A DNA stretch of 64,000 nucleotides from Paenibacillus jilunlii. Lineage in GTDB: Bacteria > Bacillota > Bacilli > Paenibacillales > Paenibacillaceae. Where the stretch lies: NCBI RefSeq assembly GCF_900102965.1, contig NZ_FNGM01000023.1, positions 1-64,000 of the forward strand, given 5' to 3'. A program made the position numbers and the translations under genes. Position 1 is the stretch's first letter. Every line of letters begins with the position of its first letter. Positions 17,102 through 25,771 of this stretch are shown piece by piece. The notes below the pieces were generated by a model, which worked only from the letters and a program-made list of their open reading frames with translations, searched no databases and was not told the DNA's origin.

Positions 17102-18088
17102 TTAATATTCCATCTTCCACATGTAACGGCGCACCGAAAGCGCATGCCCGGTTTCTTCAGACAAATGCTGTGCGTATTGTCTGAGTACAATACCGGCTAC
17201 AAGGTTCGTAAAGTACGGACGCACATCCGGGGAGATTCCCTCCAGATCAAACGTCTCCGCATCAATCAGAATAGTTTTGTCGGAATATTTTACGCAGAAA
17301 TCGTAAGCACGGTCATCCAGCGGCCGGGTCTCTCCCAGCCCTTTAATCACGATGAACGGTACATCAAAGTCTGTAATTTCAAAAGGTCCATGGAAGTATT
17401 CCCCGGAATGGATGGCACTGGAATGAATCCATTGCATCTCCTGCAGCAGGCAGATAGCGAACGAGTAGGCTACAGAATAGTTAATTCCGCTGGCCATGGT
17501 GTAAATCAGCTTTTCCCGCTTGTAATTCCGTCCGAATGCTTTGGCAGCTTCGAGGGTTAAAGCCTTATTCCGTTCATACACACCATGCAGGCCGTTCTCA
17601 ATGGAGCTGATCGCATTGGCATATTTCTCATTCGGATACAAAGTCTGGAGAATTCCGAATACCAGACGGTACAGGATAGCCATACTGGTCTCTTCCCCAC
17701 GAAGCTCCTCGCCATAAGGGGCGTAATTGTAATGCAGTTTGAATTCCGCAGCCTCCCAGAGCGGTGAGTCCACCAGGTTGGTCAGGCAAATCGTCAATGC
17801 ACCCTTCTCACGGGCAAATGTCGTTGCAGCAACAGTTTCCGGGGTGTTCCCGGAGTGGGAGCAGGTAATAACCACGGAATTTGGTCCAAGGGCTTTGGGG
17901 GAACGGTGAATAAATTCGTTAGAGGAATAAGCGGCTGAGGGAATCTCAATCTCACGATCCAGAATATATTGCGCTGGTGTAACGTTTGCTAGCGAGCCAC
18001 CGCAGGCTACAAAATAGAAATTGGTTACCTTTCTTTGGGCTACGGCTTGAATCGCTGCTTCCAGTTGTTGCACATGCTCTTGGTTCAT
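17102..18088 (-). CDS. frlB: Fructoselysine/fructosamine 6-phosphate deglycase (SIS domain)
   Basis: A 328-residue SIS-domain protein. The segments FYFVACGGSLANV, TCSHSGNTPETV, MASGINYSVAYSFAICLLQEMQWIHS, HSGEYFHGPFEI and the C-terminal RRYMWKMEY closely match the recalled Bacillus subtilis FrlB (YurP). FrlB splits 6-phosphofructosamines (Amadori products) into glucose 6-phosphate and the free amine or amino acid. GAGGAGG lies eight bases before the ATG. It is transcribed away from frlR, from a promoter carrying a palindromic operator, and separately from the frlONMD genes. Confidence 0.92.
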   Translation of the reverse strand: MNQEHVQQLEAAIQAVAQRKVTNFYFVACGGSLANVTPAQYILDREIEIPSAAYSSNEFIHRSPKALGPNSVVITCSHSGNTPETVAATTFAREKGALTICLTNLVDSPLWEAAEFKLHYNYAPYGEELRGEETSMAILYRLVFGILQTLYPNEKYANAISSIENGLHGVYERNKALTLEAAKAFGRNYKREKLIYTMASGINYSVAYSFAICLLQEMQWIHSSAIHSGEYFHGPFEITDFDVPFIVIKGLGETRPLDDRAYDFCVKYSDKTILIDAETFDLEGISPDVRPYFTNLVAGIVLRQYAQHLSEETGHALSVRRYMWKMEY

Positions 18089-18144
18089 TGATAAATTCCT
18101 CCTCTTGTTGTAGATATCTCTGGCAGGCCAGAAACACCTATTTG

Positions 18145-18162
18145 TTACGTTATGTAACGTAA
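18145..18162. promoter_or_regulatory. Probable FrlR operator in the frlB-frlR divergent promoter
   Basis: TTACGTTATGTAACGTAA: perfect 8-bp arms around a TG centre. A related palindrome occurs upstream of frlO. GntR/HutC regulators typically bind short A+T-rich palindromes of this kind. Confidence 0.72.
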
Positions 18163-18336
18163 TGTATCTATATGTTACTATGGATATTCCCTGAAATCAA
18201 CCCTTTTCCTGAAGTTCAAACGGTTTACATTATAAAAAAAGTATTATATATTACCAGTGGTTGGCTTTTGACAGCAATAATCGCCAACGTTATAATCATT
18301 AGTTGAATTCTAATATCGTTCTCAAAAGGAGCTGCA

Positions 18337-19056
18337 ATGAGACAATTACAGCCGGATAGCATTATCCCTCTTTATGTGCAGTTAAAAGACATTATCAAAT
18401 CCGATATAGAAGCCGGCATCATAAAACCGGGGCAGAAGATTCCCACTGAATTTGAGTTATGCGAGATGTACTCAATCAGCCGGCGCACGGTCCGGACTGC
18501 AATCAGTGAATTGATTGAAGAGGGCTTGCTTGACCGCAAGCAAGGGAAAGGCACCTTTATCACCACACCCAAAATTCAAGCGAAATTCGGCCCCTCGGTA
18601 TTGGGATTTACGGAAATTTGCAAGCTTAACAACCTCAGACCTTCTTCCAAATTGGTTGAACAGCGCCAGATCAGTGCCACTTCCAAGCTCGCCGAAGCGC
18701 TGAATGTTCCTGTGAACTCCAGTCTTGTAGCTATCCGCCGCATTATGCTGGCCGACGAAGTTCCGGTAATGATGGATTACGCCGTGTTTACAGAAGCATA
18801 TAATTTTTTGCTGCAGGAAAATATGGACAACCGTTCGCTGTACGCTGCTATCAAAGCCAAACGTGATGTCTCCTTCATGCGCCAGCGCAAATCGATCCAG
18901 ACCGTATTTGCCGATTCGGCACAAGCACAGTACCTGGAGATTCCGGTCGGCTATCCGCTGCTGCTCTCCCAGGGCACCGTTGTTTCCTCCACCATGGAGA
19001 TCATTCATTACGGGGAACAGCATATCGTAGGCGACAAATTCGTATTGTATATTTAG
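18337..19056 (+). CDS. frlR: GntR/HutC-family regulator of fructosamine use
   Basis: A 239-residue regulator. The N-terminal GntR winged helix (PLYVQLKDIIKSDIEAG, then GQKIPTEFELCEMYSISRRTVRTAI) covers about 10-75 and a UTRA effector domain covers about 95-235. In B. subtilis, FrlR represses the frl operon and is relieved by a phosphorylated fructosamine. Here the gene sits between frlB and frlD, divergent from frlB, and the matching palindromes at 18145 and 23173 are its likely sites. AAGGAG precedes the ATG. It ends convergently with frlD at a shared hairpin. Confidence 0.9.
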   Translation: MRQLQPDSIIPLYVQLKDIIKSDIEAGIIKPGQKIPTEFELCEMYSISRRTVRTAISELIEEGLLDRKQGKGTFITTPKIQAKFGPSVLGFTEICKLNNLRPSSKLVEQRQISATSKLAEALNVPVNSSLVAIRRIMLADEVPVMMDYAVFTEAYNFLLQENMDNRSLYAAIKAKRDVSFMRQRKSIQTVFADSAQAQYLEIPVGYPLLLSQGTVVSSTMEIIHYGEQHIVGDKFVLYI

Positions 19057-19076
19057 TGAGCAATAAATAACATGTC

Positions 19077-19104
19077 AAAAAGCTGTTCAAGCAATGAACA
19101 GCTT
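19077..19104. terminator. Terminator between convergent frlR and frlD
   Basis: AGCTGTTCA / TGAACAGCT stem with a 5-base loop. A flanking A-run gives a T-run for the minus-strand frlD transcript. Confidence 0.7.
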
Positions 19105-19128
19105 GTGACCGTACACTCAGGTGTATAA

Positions 19129-19947
19129 CTACTCCCCGATGGGTTTGGGATACCCGAATCCCCCATAAAAGGTGCAGGTATACGCGGCAGAATTCGCCCC
19201 GGACTGCAGCGCCTCTTCCATAACTCCCTTTTTCAGATAAGATACCAGAAATCCGGCAATGAAGCTGTCTCCCGCTCCCATCGTATCCACGACTTCCGCC
19301 GGAGTGACTCCTTGTTTGTACAGCACACCGTTTCTGGAGAACAGCGCGCCTTCACTTCCTTTCGTTACGCCTACAATCTCCGTCCCCAACCGGTGGCAAG
19401 TCTTTATGAGTGCTTCAATCTGCGCAGAGTCAAGCTCCGCACCCGAAAAAAACGCATATTTAATATGAGGGCATACTTGCCCCAAATAATCTTCATCCGT
19501 CCTTGTGGAGAAGTCGAAGGAAATATCGCAATGCTCTTTAATTACAGGAAGCTCCCTCTCTATGCTGGAATAACAGCTGGTATGGCAGACGTCATGTCCC
19601 GCAATATATTCCAGATCCGCAGGCATTAGGCGCAGCCGGAGAAGATGCTGGGCTGTATCCTGGGCACCGCGTACGAATACTCTGTCATTGCCGACCAGCT
19701 TCACACCGGGCGAGCCGCTGTCCGCATACACTCTGCGTGAATAACGATAGCTGATTCCTTCCTTATCCAGCGAGTCCATAATATGATCTGACTTCTTGTC
19801 ATTCCCGAATACACCGATATAGGACACTTCCTCGCATCCGTTCCGCTTACAATTTACAGCCACATTTACGGCATTGCCTCCGGGATAGTAGAGCCCTTGA
19901 TCCAAATAACAATCCGCAACATTGTCGCCCACGGCAATTATTCTCAT
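19129..19947 (-). CDS. frlD: Fructosamine (fructoselysine) kinase, PfkB family
   Basis: A 272-residue PfkB/ribokinase-fold kinase. The PGGNAVNVAVN segment (22-32) binds the sugar and DTMGAGDSF (221-229) contains the anion hole and catalytic Asp227. FrlD phosphorylates imported fructosamines on the sugar 6-hydroxyl to make the substrate of FrlB. The assignment rests on family plus its position at the end of frlO-frlN-frlM-frlD. GGGAGG precedes the ATG, 25 bases after frlM. Confidence 0.9.
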   Translation of the reverse strand: MRIIAVGDNVADCYLDQGLYYPGGNAVNVAVNCKRNGCEEVSYIGVFGNDKKSDHIMDSLDKEGISYRYSRRVYADSGSPGVKLVGNDRVFVRGAQDTAQHLLRLRLMPADLEYIAGHDVCHTSCYSSIERELPVIKEHCDISFDFSTRTDEDYLGQVCPHIKYAFFSGAELDSAQIEALIKTCHRLGTEIVGVTKGSEGALFSRNGVLYKQGVTPAEVVDTMGAGDSFIAGFLVSYLKKGVMEEALQSGANSAAYTCTFYGGFGYPKPIGE

Positions 19948-19972
19948 GGATAAATCCTCCCAAGTTCGATAT

Positions 19973-20800
19973 TCAGCCTTTTACAGAGCCGTCAGACATG
20001 CCCTGAATGAAGTATTTCTGCATAAAAATAAATAGAATAATAAGCGGCATTGAAGAGATGACCAGTCCAGCCAGCAGAACCCCCCAGTCTGTTGACAATG
20101 CATCTTTGAAGTTCATCAGCCCTGCCGGAATGGTTCTGTATTTGTCAGAGTCAATAAAAATAATAGAGAACAGGAACTCGTTCCAGGCATAATAGGAGGT
20201 AAGAATGATGGTTGTCATAATAATAGGAAGAGACATGGGCAGAAATATGCTGAGATAGGTCCGGAAGACCGAACAGCCGTCCATGGTTGCCGACTCTTCA
20301 ATCTCTTTGGGGATCCCCAGGAAATAAGAGCGGATGAGCAGCACTGCAATCGACAGCCTGAAGGCAATGTAGGGCAGAATCAGAGCGAAATACGTATTAT
20401 GAATATTTAAATTCTGCAAAAGCTTGTACAGTGGTACGAGACACACCTGCGGGTCCAGCATCATTCCACCGAGCACGAACAAAAACAGCGTCTTGCTGTA
20501 CCGGAAACGGAAGCGGCTCAGTCCATACGCGCACAGTGAAGCAATGATGACAACGCCCGCAATCGTGCTGACGGTGACAATCACACTGTTCATAAAATAA
20601 TTGCCGATCCCTTTGGTCCAGGCGGTTACGTAGTTCGAAAACAGCCACTCGCTTGGCAGATTCCAAACAGAACCAAAAATTTCATCATAGCTTTTAAATG
20701 ATGAGGACACCATCCAGAACAACGGGTACACCACCAGGACTACCCCTACCAGGAGAGGCAGCAACACAATGAGTCTGTAAATAGACAGCTTGCCGGCCAT
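19973..20800 (-). CDS. frlM: ABC transporter permease for fructosamines
   Basis: A 275-residue MalG-type permease with about six membrane segments and the cytoplasmic EAA loop (EEIESATMDGCSVFRTYLSIFLP), which docks the ATPase. It works with FrlN and the binding protein FrlO in carbohydrate-uptake-family import. GGGGGACTGATT precedes the ATG, and only two bases separate it from frlN, so translation is probably coupled. Confidence 0.92.
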   Translation of the reverse strand: MAGKLSIYRLIVLLPLLVGVVLVVYPLFWMVSSSFKSYDEIFGSVWNLPSEWLFSNYVTAWTKGIGNYFMNSVIVTVSTIAGVVIIASLCAYGLSRFRFRYSKTLFLFVLGGMMLDPQVCLVPLYKLLQNLNIHNTYFALILPYIAFRLSIAVLLIRSYFLGIPKEIEESATMDGCSVFRTYLSIFLPMSLPIIMTTIILTSYYAWNEFLFSIIFIDSDKYRTIPAGLMNFKDALSTDWGVLLAGLVISSMPLIILFIFMQKYFIQGMSDGSVKG

Positions 20801-20802
20801 AA

Positions 20803-21687
20803 TCAGTCCCCCTTCCCTGTTCTGAATGACAACGTCTGTATGAGCGCCAGCACTGCTGTAATGGCAAAAATAAGCAGCGAGATGGTCGCGGCATAACCCA
20901 TGCTGTCTCTGACAAAACCGTTCTGATACATCAGAACCGCAATCGTAATGGAGCTGGTTCCGGGGCCTCCGCCCTTGGTTAAAATAAAGGGTTCGTTAAA
21001 TACCATAAACGCCCCTGTTATGGTCAGAAGTGAATTTACAAAAATCATTTCTTTCACCTGAGGCAGCGTGATGCTGAAAAAGATTTTTATTTTGCCTGCC
21101 CCGTCAATTTTGGCCGCTTCATAGAGGTCGCGCGGAATTTTCTGAATGGCCACAATGAACAACATCATGCAATAGCCGATGCTCTGCCACTGCGATACGG
21201 CAATGACGGCATAAATGGCTGTAGTACCGGAACCCAGCCAAGGTTTAGCCCAGGAATCAAGTCCCACAGCTTGCAGGAACATATTCAGCAGACCGTCCGT
21301 CGGGTTATAGACGAAGGAAAATAACAAACAGATAACCGTAATGGAAATAATAACGGGTATAAAAAAGATCGTCCGGAATACCGCTGAGACCTTTCTCAGA
21401 AACTCTTCCTCCAGGATGGCGGCCAGAACTAGTCCAAATCCTACCTGAAAGATTAATGAGATCACGGCATATTTCACATTATTGATTAAGGCTTTGCCCA
21501 CAACAGGGTCGGAGAACAGCGTTTTATAGTTATCAAAACCGGCGAATGAGCTTTTTCCTGACAGCAGGGAGATATTCTGAAAGCTATAGAAGAAATTCTG
21601 GATCAGAGGCATATATACGAAGACTGCAAGCATCAGCACACACGGCAAGACAAACAAATAAGGAGCTATCGTTCTTCTCGTTCTCAT
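20803..21687 (-). CDS. frlN: ABC transporter permease for fructosamines
   Basis: A 294-residue MalF-type permease with an EAA-type loop (LYEAAKIDGAGKIKIFFSITLPQ) and six predicted membrane helices. Partner of FrlM. The ATG at 21687 is taken because AGGGGG lies six bases before it; a GTG one codon earlier is less well spaced. No ATPase gene is present in the locus, so a shared MsmX-like ATPase encoded elsewhere probably powers it (inference from the sugar-importer family). Confidence 0.92.
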   Translation of the reverse strand: MRTRRTIAPYLFVLPCVLMLAVFVYMPLIQNFFYSFQNISLLSGKSSFAGFDNYKTLFSDPVVGKALINNVKYAVISLIFQVGFGLVLAAILEEEFLRKVSAVFRTIFFIPVIISITVICLLFSFVYNPTDGLLNMFLQAVGLDSWAKPWLGSGTTAIYAVIAVSQWQSIGYCMMLFIVAIQKIPRDLYEAAKIDGAGKIKIFFSITLPQVKEMIFVNSLLTITGAFMVFNEPFILTKGGGPGTSSITIAVLMYQNGFVRDSMGYAATISLLIFAITAVLALIQTLSFRTGKGD

Positions 21688-21748
21688 CACTTTCCCCCTG
21701 TTTTATCCGGGAACCCAGTTAGACGCATTTCCCTTGTATCTTAGAAGA

Positions 21749-21774
21749 AAAGAGGGGAGCTGAAGCCCCCTCTT
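21749..21774 (-). promoter_or_regulatory. Hairpin in the frlO-frlN gap
   Basis: AAGAGGGG / CCCCTCTT stem followed on the minus strand by TTTTCTTCT. Such hairpins after binding-protein genes often cause partial termination or protect the upstream mRNA, giving more binding protein than permease; that role is inferred here. Confidence 0.55.
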
Positions 21775-21795
21775 CACAGTTGAAGCACTTCGTTT

Positions 21796-23115
21796 CTACT
21801 TTTTGACTGCTTTAAGCTTCGCCGCTGCAGCCTGCACTTCTTTGAGCACATTTTCAGGAGTCTCAATATCCGCAGCAATGGCCTGGCCTCCACGCATAAA
21901 GGCATCGGCTACGCTGGCATCCACCGCATTATCCAGCCAAGGGGTGGTTTCTGCCGCATTCTGGATCACATCGATCGCTTCCAAGGTTCCCGGCGGGGAA
22001 TTTTCCTTCGTAGCCGCACCGATTACAGTTGTCATAGAACCTACATCCTGCTGAAACTTCGCTGCATTCTCAGGAGAGACAATGAACTTTACAAATTTCT
22101 CGGCAAGCTCTTTATTGGCTGTCTCCTTGCTGATCATGAATCCTTCGGGTGCACCTGTCAGACCTTCGGCATTCCCTTTACCTTCGGAGAACTGCGGGAA
22201 GTTAAAATAATCAAACTCAAGATCGGGTTTATCTTTCAGATAACCCAGCTCGGCAAACTGCAAATAATGGATCGGCACTTCTCCGGCGATGAACATATTT
22301 CTCGTCGCTTCATGGTTGACGGAAGTCGCGTTTGGCCCCATATACGAGGATAATTTCTGCCAATACTTCAGTACTTGTAAATATCCCGGATCGGTAAACT
22401 GGCCTGTACCCACCGCATAGTCAGTTGCCAGCACCTCCGGACTCAGCATCCGCTGATTCATAGTGCCCAGGTAGTGCCCCACGGCCCAGGAATCCTGGAG
22501 GCCTTCGATAATGGGCGTGTCGTAGCCGGCAGCCTTAAGCTTGTCCAGCAGAGCTATGAACTCGTCCCAGGTCTTTGGTTTTTCCAGACCCAGCTTGCTG
22601 AATATTTTCTTATTATAAAAGAAGACCTTTCCATCCATCGTAAAAGGCACACCATATATTTTGTCATCAAAAGTGAAGGACTTCAGCTGATTCTGAACCA
22701 GGGTTTTTGCCCAGTCCGGATCAGAGTCGTACATTGAACTAAGATCTTCAACTCTGCCGGAGGAGACCAGACTTTCGGCAAAGCTGTCCGACCAGGAGGA
22801 GAAGACATCCGGGATGTCCCCTGAGGAGACAAGAACCTTGATTTTCTCCTTGTAGTTATCGTTCAGGACGGATTCCATCTCAATTTTGACACCCGGATTC
22901 TGTTTTTCGAATTCCTCCTTAATGTAATTGAAATACGAATTTCTTGGTTCATTGGGCCAGCGGTGAAAAAACTTAAGCGTGGTTGTCTTGCCTTCCGATT
23001 CCCCATTCCCATTCCCGTTAGCTGCAGTACTAGAATTATTGCTGCTGCACGCCGTCAGTACTACCAGTAAACCCGCCAACATTAACAAGCCCAATTTTCG
23101 TCCCATCCGATACAT
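21796..23115 (-). CDS. frlO: Fructosamine ABC transporter substrate-binding lipoprotein
   Basis: A 439-residue extracellular solute-binding lipoprotein. The signal peptide ends in LTAC (Cys near 23), with a Ser/Asn-rich tether and then the periplasmic-binding fold (WADEPRNSY-like FFHRWPNEPRNSYFNYI start; GVPFTMDGKVFFYNK). It delivers the sugar amine to FrlNM. It is the first gene of the frlONMD operon, with GGAGGT seven bases before the ATG and palindromic operator sequences upstream. Confidence 0.92.
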   Translation of the reverse strand: MYRMGRKLGLLMLAGLLVVLTACSSNNSSTAANGNGNGESEGKTTTLKFFHRWPNEPRNSYFNYIKEEFEKQNPGVKIEMESVLNDNYKEKIKVLVSSGDIPDVFSSWSDSFAESLVSSGRVEDLSSMYDSDPDWAKTLVQNQLKSFTFDDKIYGVPFTMDGKVFFYNKKIFSKLGLEKPKTWDEFIALLDKLKAAGYDTPIIEGLQDSWAVGHYLGTMNQRMLSPEVLATDYAVGTGQFTDPGYLQVLKYWQKLSSYMGPNATSVNHEATRNMFIAGEVPIHYLQFAELGYLKDKPDLEFDYFNFPQFSEGKGNAEGLTGAPEGFMISKETANKELAEKFVKFIVSPENAAKFQQDVGSMTTVIGAATKENSPPGTLEAIDVIQNAAETTPWLDNAVDASVADAFMRGGQAIAADIETPENVLKEVQAAAAKLKAVKK

Positions 23116-23145
23116 TGTAAATACCTCCCATCGATGATTAACTTA

Positions 23146-23182
23146 TGTAACACGGAAAATAGGTAACGTATTGTTACGTAAC
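23146..23182. promoter_or_regulatory. Probable FrlR operator region upstream of frlO
   Basis: Contains the perfect palindrome GTTACGTAAC at 23173-23182, with related half-sites GTAACGTA (23163-23170) and TGTAAC (23146-23151). It shares the GTTACGT / ACGTAAC core with the site at 18145-18162. The rest of the 23183-23449 spacer is A+T-rich with no gene seen. Confidence 0.65.
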
Positions 23183-23449
23183 AACACTATACCACACCAA
23201 TAGTTAATTTTAAATCTTTTTTTACAAATCGTTTGGTAAGCTTATTCAAGCGGGGAGAATTGACAGCGTTTTACTATTAAAACCGAATACACACAGTTCA
23301 AAAAGCGGGGGTTTATTTTGGGAATATAAGAACTGTTTATATAAATTTTAAAATATAAATAACATATAGTGTTATTTATATGGACATGATACTACAATTC
23401 ACAGATGGAGCACACTGTAAAATTCATGATATTTTAGCTGCGTCCAACT

Positions 23450-23483
23450 CAAAAAGGCACACTGGAATTTTACCAGTGTGCCT
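23450..23483 (-). terminator. Terminator of ndoA
   Basis: 11-bp perfect stem AGGCACACTGG / CCAGTGTGCCT with TTTTT following on the minus strand. Confidence 0.88.
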
Positions 23484-23520
23484 CTCCATACATTTCCTGT
23501 GATCTATACGTCTGCCTGAT

Positions 23521-23871
23521 TCAAAAATCAATCAGTCCCAGGCTGATTTGCAGCGAATCATCCACCAGCTTCATTGTTTCATCGTCCAGATGGGTGATCT
23601 TATCAGTTAAGCGTTGTTTGTCAATTGTCCGAACCTGCTCCAGCAGTATGACGGAGTCCCTGTCAAAGCCGTGAGCAGCCGCATCAATTTCTACATGCGT
23701 CGGCAGTTTAGCCTTCTGAATCTGGGCAGTGATGGCTGCCACAATGACTGTCGGGCTGAAGCGATTGCCAATATCGTTCTGAATGACCAGTACCGGCCGT
23801 ACTCCGCCTTGTTCTGAACCCACCACCGGCGAAAGGTCGGCAAAAAAAACGTCGCCGCGTTTAACGATCAA
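23521..23871 (-). CDS. ndoA: MazF/EndoA-type mRNA endoribonuclease toxin
   Basis: A 116-residue PemK/MazF toxin, the usual size. It shows [23 protein letters not shown], then RPVLVIQND, the ITAQI strand, and the [12 protein letters not shown] segment. EndoA cuts single-stranded mRNA at UACAU-type sites and is held inactive by the RHH antitoxin. The order antitoxin-toxin after alanine racemase is conserved across Bacillales. It lies three bases after the antitoxin stop. Confidence 0.95.
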   Translation of the reverse strand: MIVKRGDVFFADLSPVVGSEQGGVRPVLVIQNDIGNRFSPTVIVAAITAQIQKAKLPTHVEIDAAAHGFDRDSVILLEQVRTIDKQRLTDKITHLDDETMKLVDDSLQISLGLIDF

Positions 23872-23874
23872 TAT

Positions 23875-24156
23875 CTACACCCCGCTTACTAAGCGGCCAA
23901 GAGTACTGTCTGCATCTTCCTCCGCGAGAAACGCCTCGCATGCCATGGTCAAATTGATTTTAGCCATTTCCATATAGCCACGCTGCATCGAATCGCGGAT
24001 GGTCCGTTTCCTCCGTTCGCTTAGATACAGCTTCATGGCCTGCCTGATCAATTCACTCCGGTTGGAGTTCTCCAATTGGACGATCCCATCCACTTCCTGC
24101 AAGAGATGATCGGGCAAGCTGATCATGATTCTTTTGGTGTTCTGCAAATTGGCCAC
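23875..24156 (-). CDS. ndoAI: EndoAI-type ribbon-helix-helix antitoxin
   Basis: A 93-residue CopG/RHH protein: KRIMISLPDHLLQEVD forms the DNA-binding strand and helix, NRSELIRQAMKLYLSE the second helix, and RGYMEMAKINL the toxin-binding tail. The GTG at 24156 is preferred because it gives the 93-residue length typical of EndoAI. A longer frame to 24213 adds 19 residues unlike the family. GGGGGTGG lies upstream at acceptable spacing. It neutralises NdoA and may autoregulate the operon. Confidence 0.9.
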   Translation of the reverse strand: MANLQNTKRIMISLPDHLLQEVDGIVQLENSNRSELIRQAMKLYLSERRKRTIRDSMQRGYMEMAKINLTMACEAFLAEEDADSTLGRLVSGV

Positions 24157-24367
24157 CTTCTCTTCCACCCCCACAAACCTTCTGCCCTTGTGTTCCAGTG
24201 TTACAATATACAAGGAATTTTATACAAGGAATATATGCCGCCAGTATATCAAGTATGCTGCATTCCATTATAAACTAGAAATGGCGGTTCGTATAGACCA
24301 TAAGTCACACTAGTCACACGGGCATATCCTTCTATTCCGTTCCTGCATGAGCAACTCGGTCAAGACA

Positions 24368-25591
24368 TTAGGTCTGCAGCAAGGGGTTCACCAGGTTAGG
24401 AGCAGCGCCTTCGCGTACATACACACGCGGCACCCGGTGGGCCAGCATACAGATTACCTCGTAGTGAATCGTTCCAAGATGGAGCGCCAGTTCGTCTGCC
24501 GTGATGGACACGGCACCCTGGCGTCCGATGAGTACAACCTCTTCGCCAGCTTTGATTTGTTCCGCTTCTTCAGCGAAAGATTTGAGCGTTACCATACACT
24601 GGTCCATGCAGATGGTTCCGACGACAGGAACGCGGCGTCCGCGTATTAGCACCTCAGCTTTGCCTGTTAGCATGCGGGAATATCCGTCAGCGTACCCCAC
24701 AGGAAGCGTCGCAATGATCTCCTCGCTGTCTGTGAAGTACCGGGTGCCGTAGCTGATGCCCCAGTCGGGCGGCAGGGTTTTGACATAGACCGCCTGCGTC
24801 TTCAGCGTCATTACCGGGTGTAGAGCCACCAGCTCGTGGTTCACCTCTGTCGAGGGATAGAAACCGTACAAGCTTATGCCTACACGCACCATGTTACTGG
24901 ATAGAAGAGGTGTATCAATGGCCGTAGCGCTATTGCCCGTATGTATGATCGGGATGTGAATGTTTCTGTCCCGAAGCGTTTCGGCCACGCTCATAAACCG
25001 TCGGTACTGCATCAGTGTATAGCTTTTGTTCTTTTCGTCTGCTTTGGCAAAATGTGTGAACATCCCCTCCAGCTCCGCCTGCGCTACAGAATGCACTTCA
25101 GCGATAAAATCAGGGGCATCAGCCGGCAAAAGCCCCAGCCGTCCCATCCCGCTGTCTATCTTGATGTGCACTTTCAGCCGGTGCTCCGGGTCAACCGGAA
25201 GCTGTCTTACCGCCTCCAGTACCTCCGGGGTGAACAGTGTTACGGTTACATGGTTCTTCCAGGCAACGGGTATTCCTTCCGGAGAGGTGTAGCCGAGCAC
25301 CAGAATAGGAATTAGTATTCCCGCTTGACGCAGCTCCAATGCCTCATCCAAAAAAGCAACACTTACATAATCCGCTCCAAGCCGTTCCAGCTCCCGGGTC
25401 ACTTCCACCGCCCCATGGCCGTACGCATTTCCTTTGACGCATCCCATGAACTTGGTCTCCGCAGGAAGAACCTTGCGGAAGGCCTCATAATTGGCACGCA
25501 GATCATCGAGATTAATCTCGGCTACTGTAGGTCGATAGCTTGCTTGCACTTCAGGGTCACCTTCTAACATTGTAGTAAAACATCTCTGCAT
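24368..25591 (-). CDS. alr: Alanine racemase
   Basis: A 407-residue PLP-dependent alanine racemase. The PLP lysine is in FMGCVKGNAYGHG (Lys53) and the substrate-side tyrosine is expected in the VGYADGYSRM region; a beta-barrel C-terminal domain follows. It makes D-alanine for peptidoglycan. Start choice is open: a TATAAT-like box overlaps the first codons, which favours the ATG at 25567 (399 residues), although no strong ribosome binding site is visible for either. The neighbours ydcC, ndoAI and ndoA are in the order seen in B. subtilis. Confidence 0.95.
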   Translation of the reverse strand: MQRCFTTMLEGDPEVQASYRPTVAEINLDDLRANYEAFRKVLPAETKFMGCVKGNAYGHGAVEVTRELERLGADYVSVAFLDEALELRQAGILIPILVLGYTSPEGIPVAWKNHVTVTLFTPEVLEAVRQLPVDPEHRLKVHIKIDSGMGRLGLLPADAPDFIAEVHSVAQAELEGMFTHFAKADEKNKSYTLMQYRRFMSVAETLRDRNIHIPIIHTGNSATAIDTPLLSSNMVRVGISLYGFYPSTEVNHELVALHPVMTLKTQAVYVKTLPPDWGISYGTRYFTDSEEIIATLPVGYADGYSRMLTGKAEVLIRGRRVPVVGTICMDQCMVTLKSFAEEAEQIKAGEEVVLIGRQGAVSITADELALHLGTIHYEVICMLAHRVPRVYVREGAAPNLVNPLLQT

Positions 25592-25708
25592 CGTATTGAT
25601 TATAGTCTTACCATCAATGGTAATGCTAATCGAAGGCGGCTGTCAATGTAAGCAGGGAGCTATCTTTTGGCAGAACCTCTATAGGTCCTGTCAGGGCCAG
25701 AAGAGCTG

Positions 25709-25761
25709 AAAAAGCGGATACTGCTTGTAGAGGAATGACTCCCACAATACGCAGTATCCGC
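25709..25761 (-). terminator. Terminator after the ydcC-like gene
   Basis: 11-bp perfect stem GCGGATACTGC / GCAGTATCCGC with a 26-base loop, followed by TTTTT on the minus strand. Confidence 0.7.
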
Positions 25762-25771
25762 CTACTGATAT

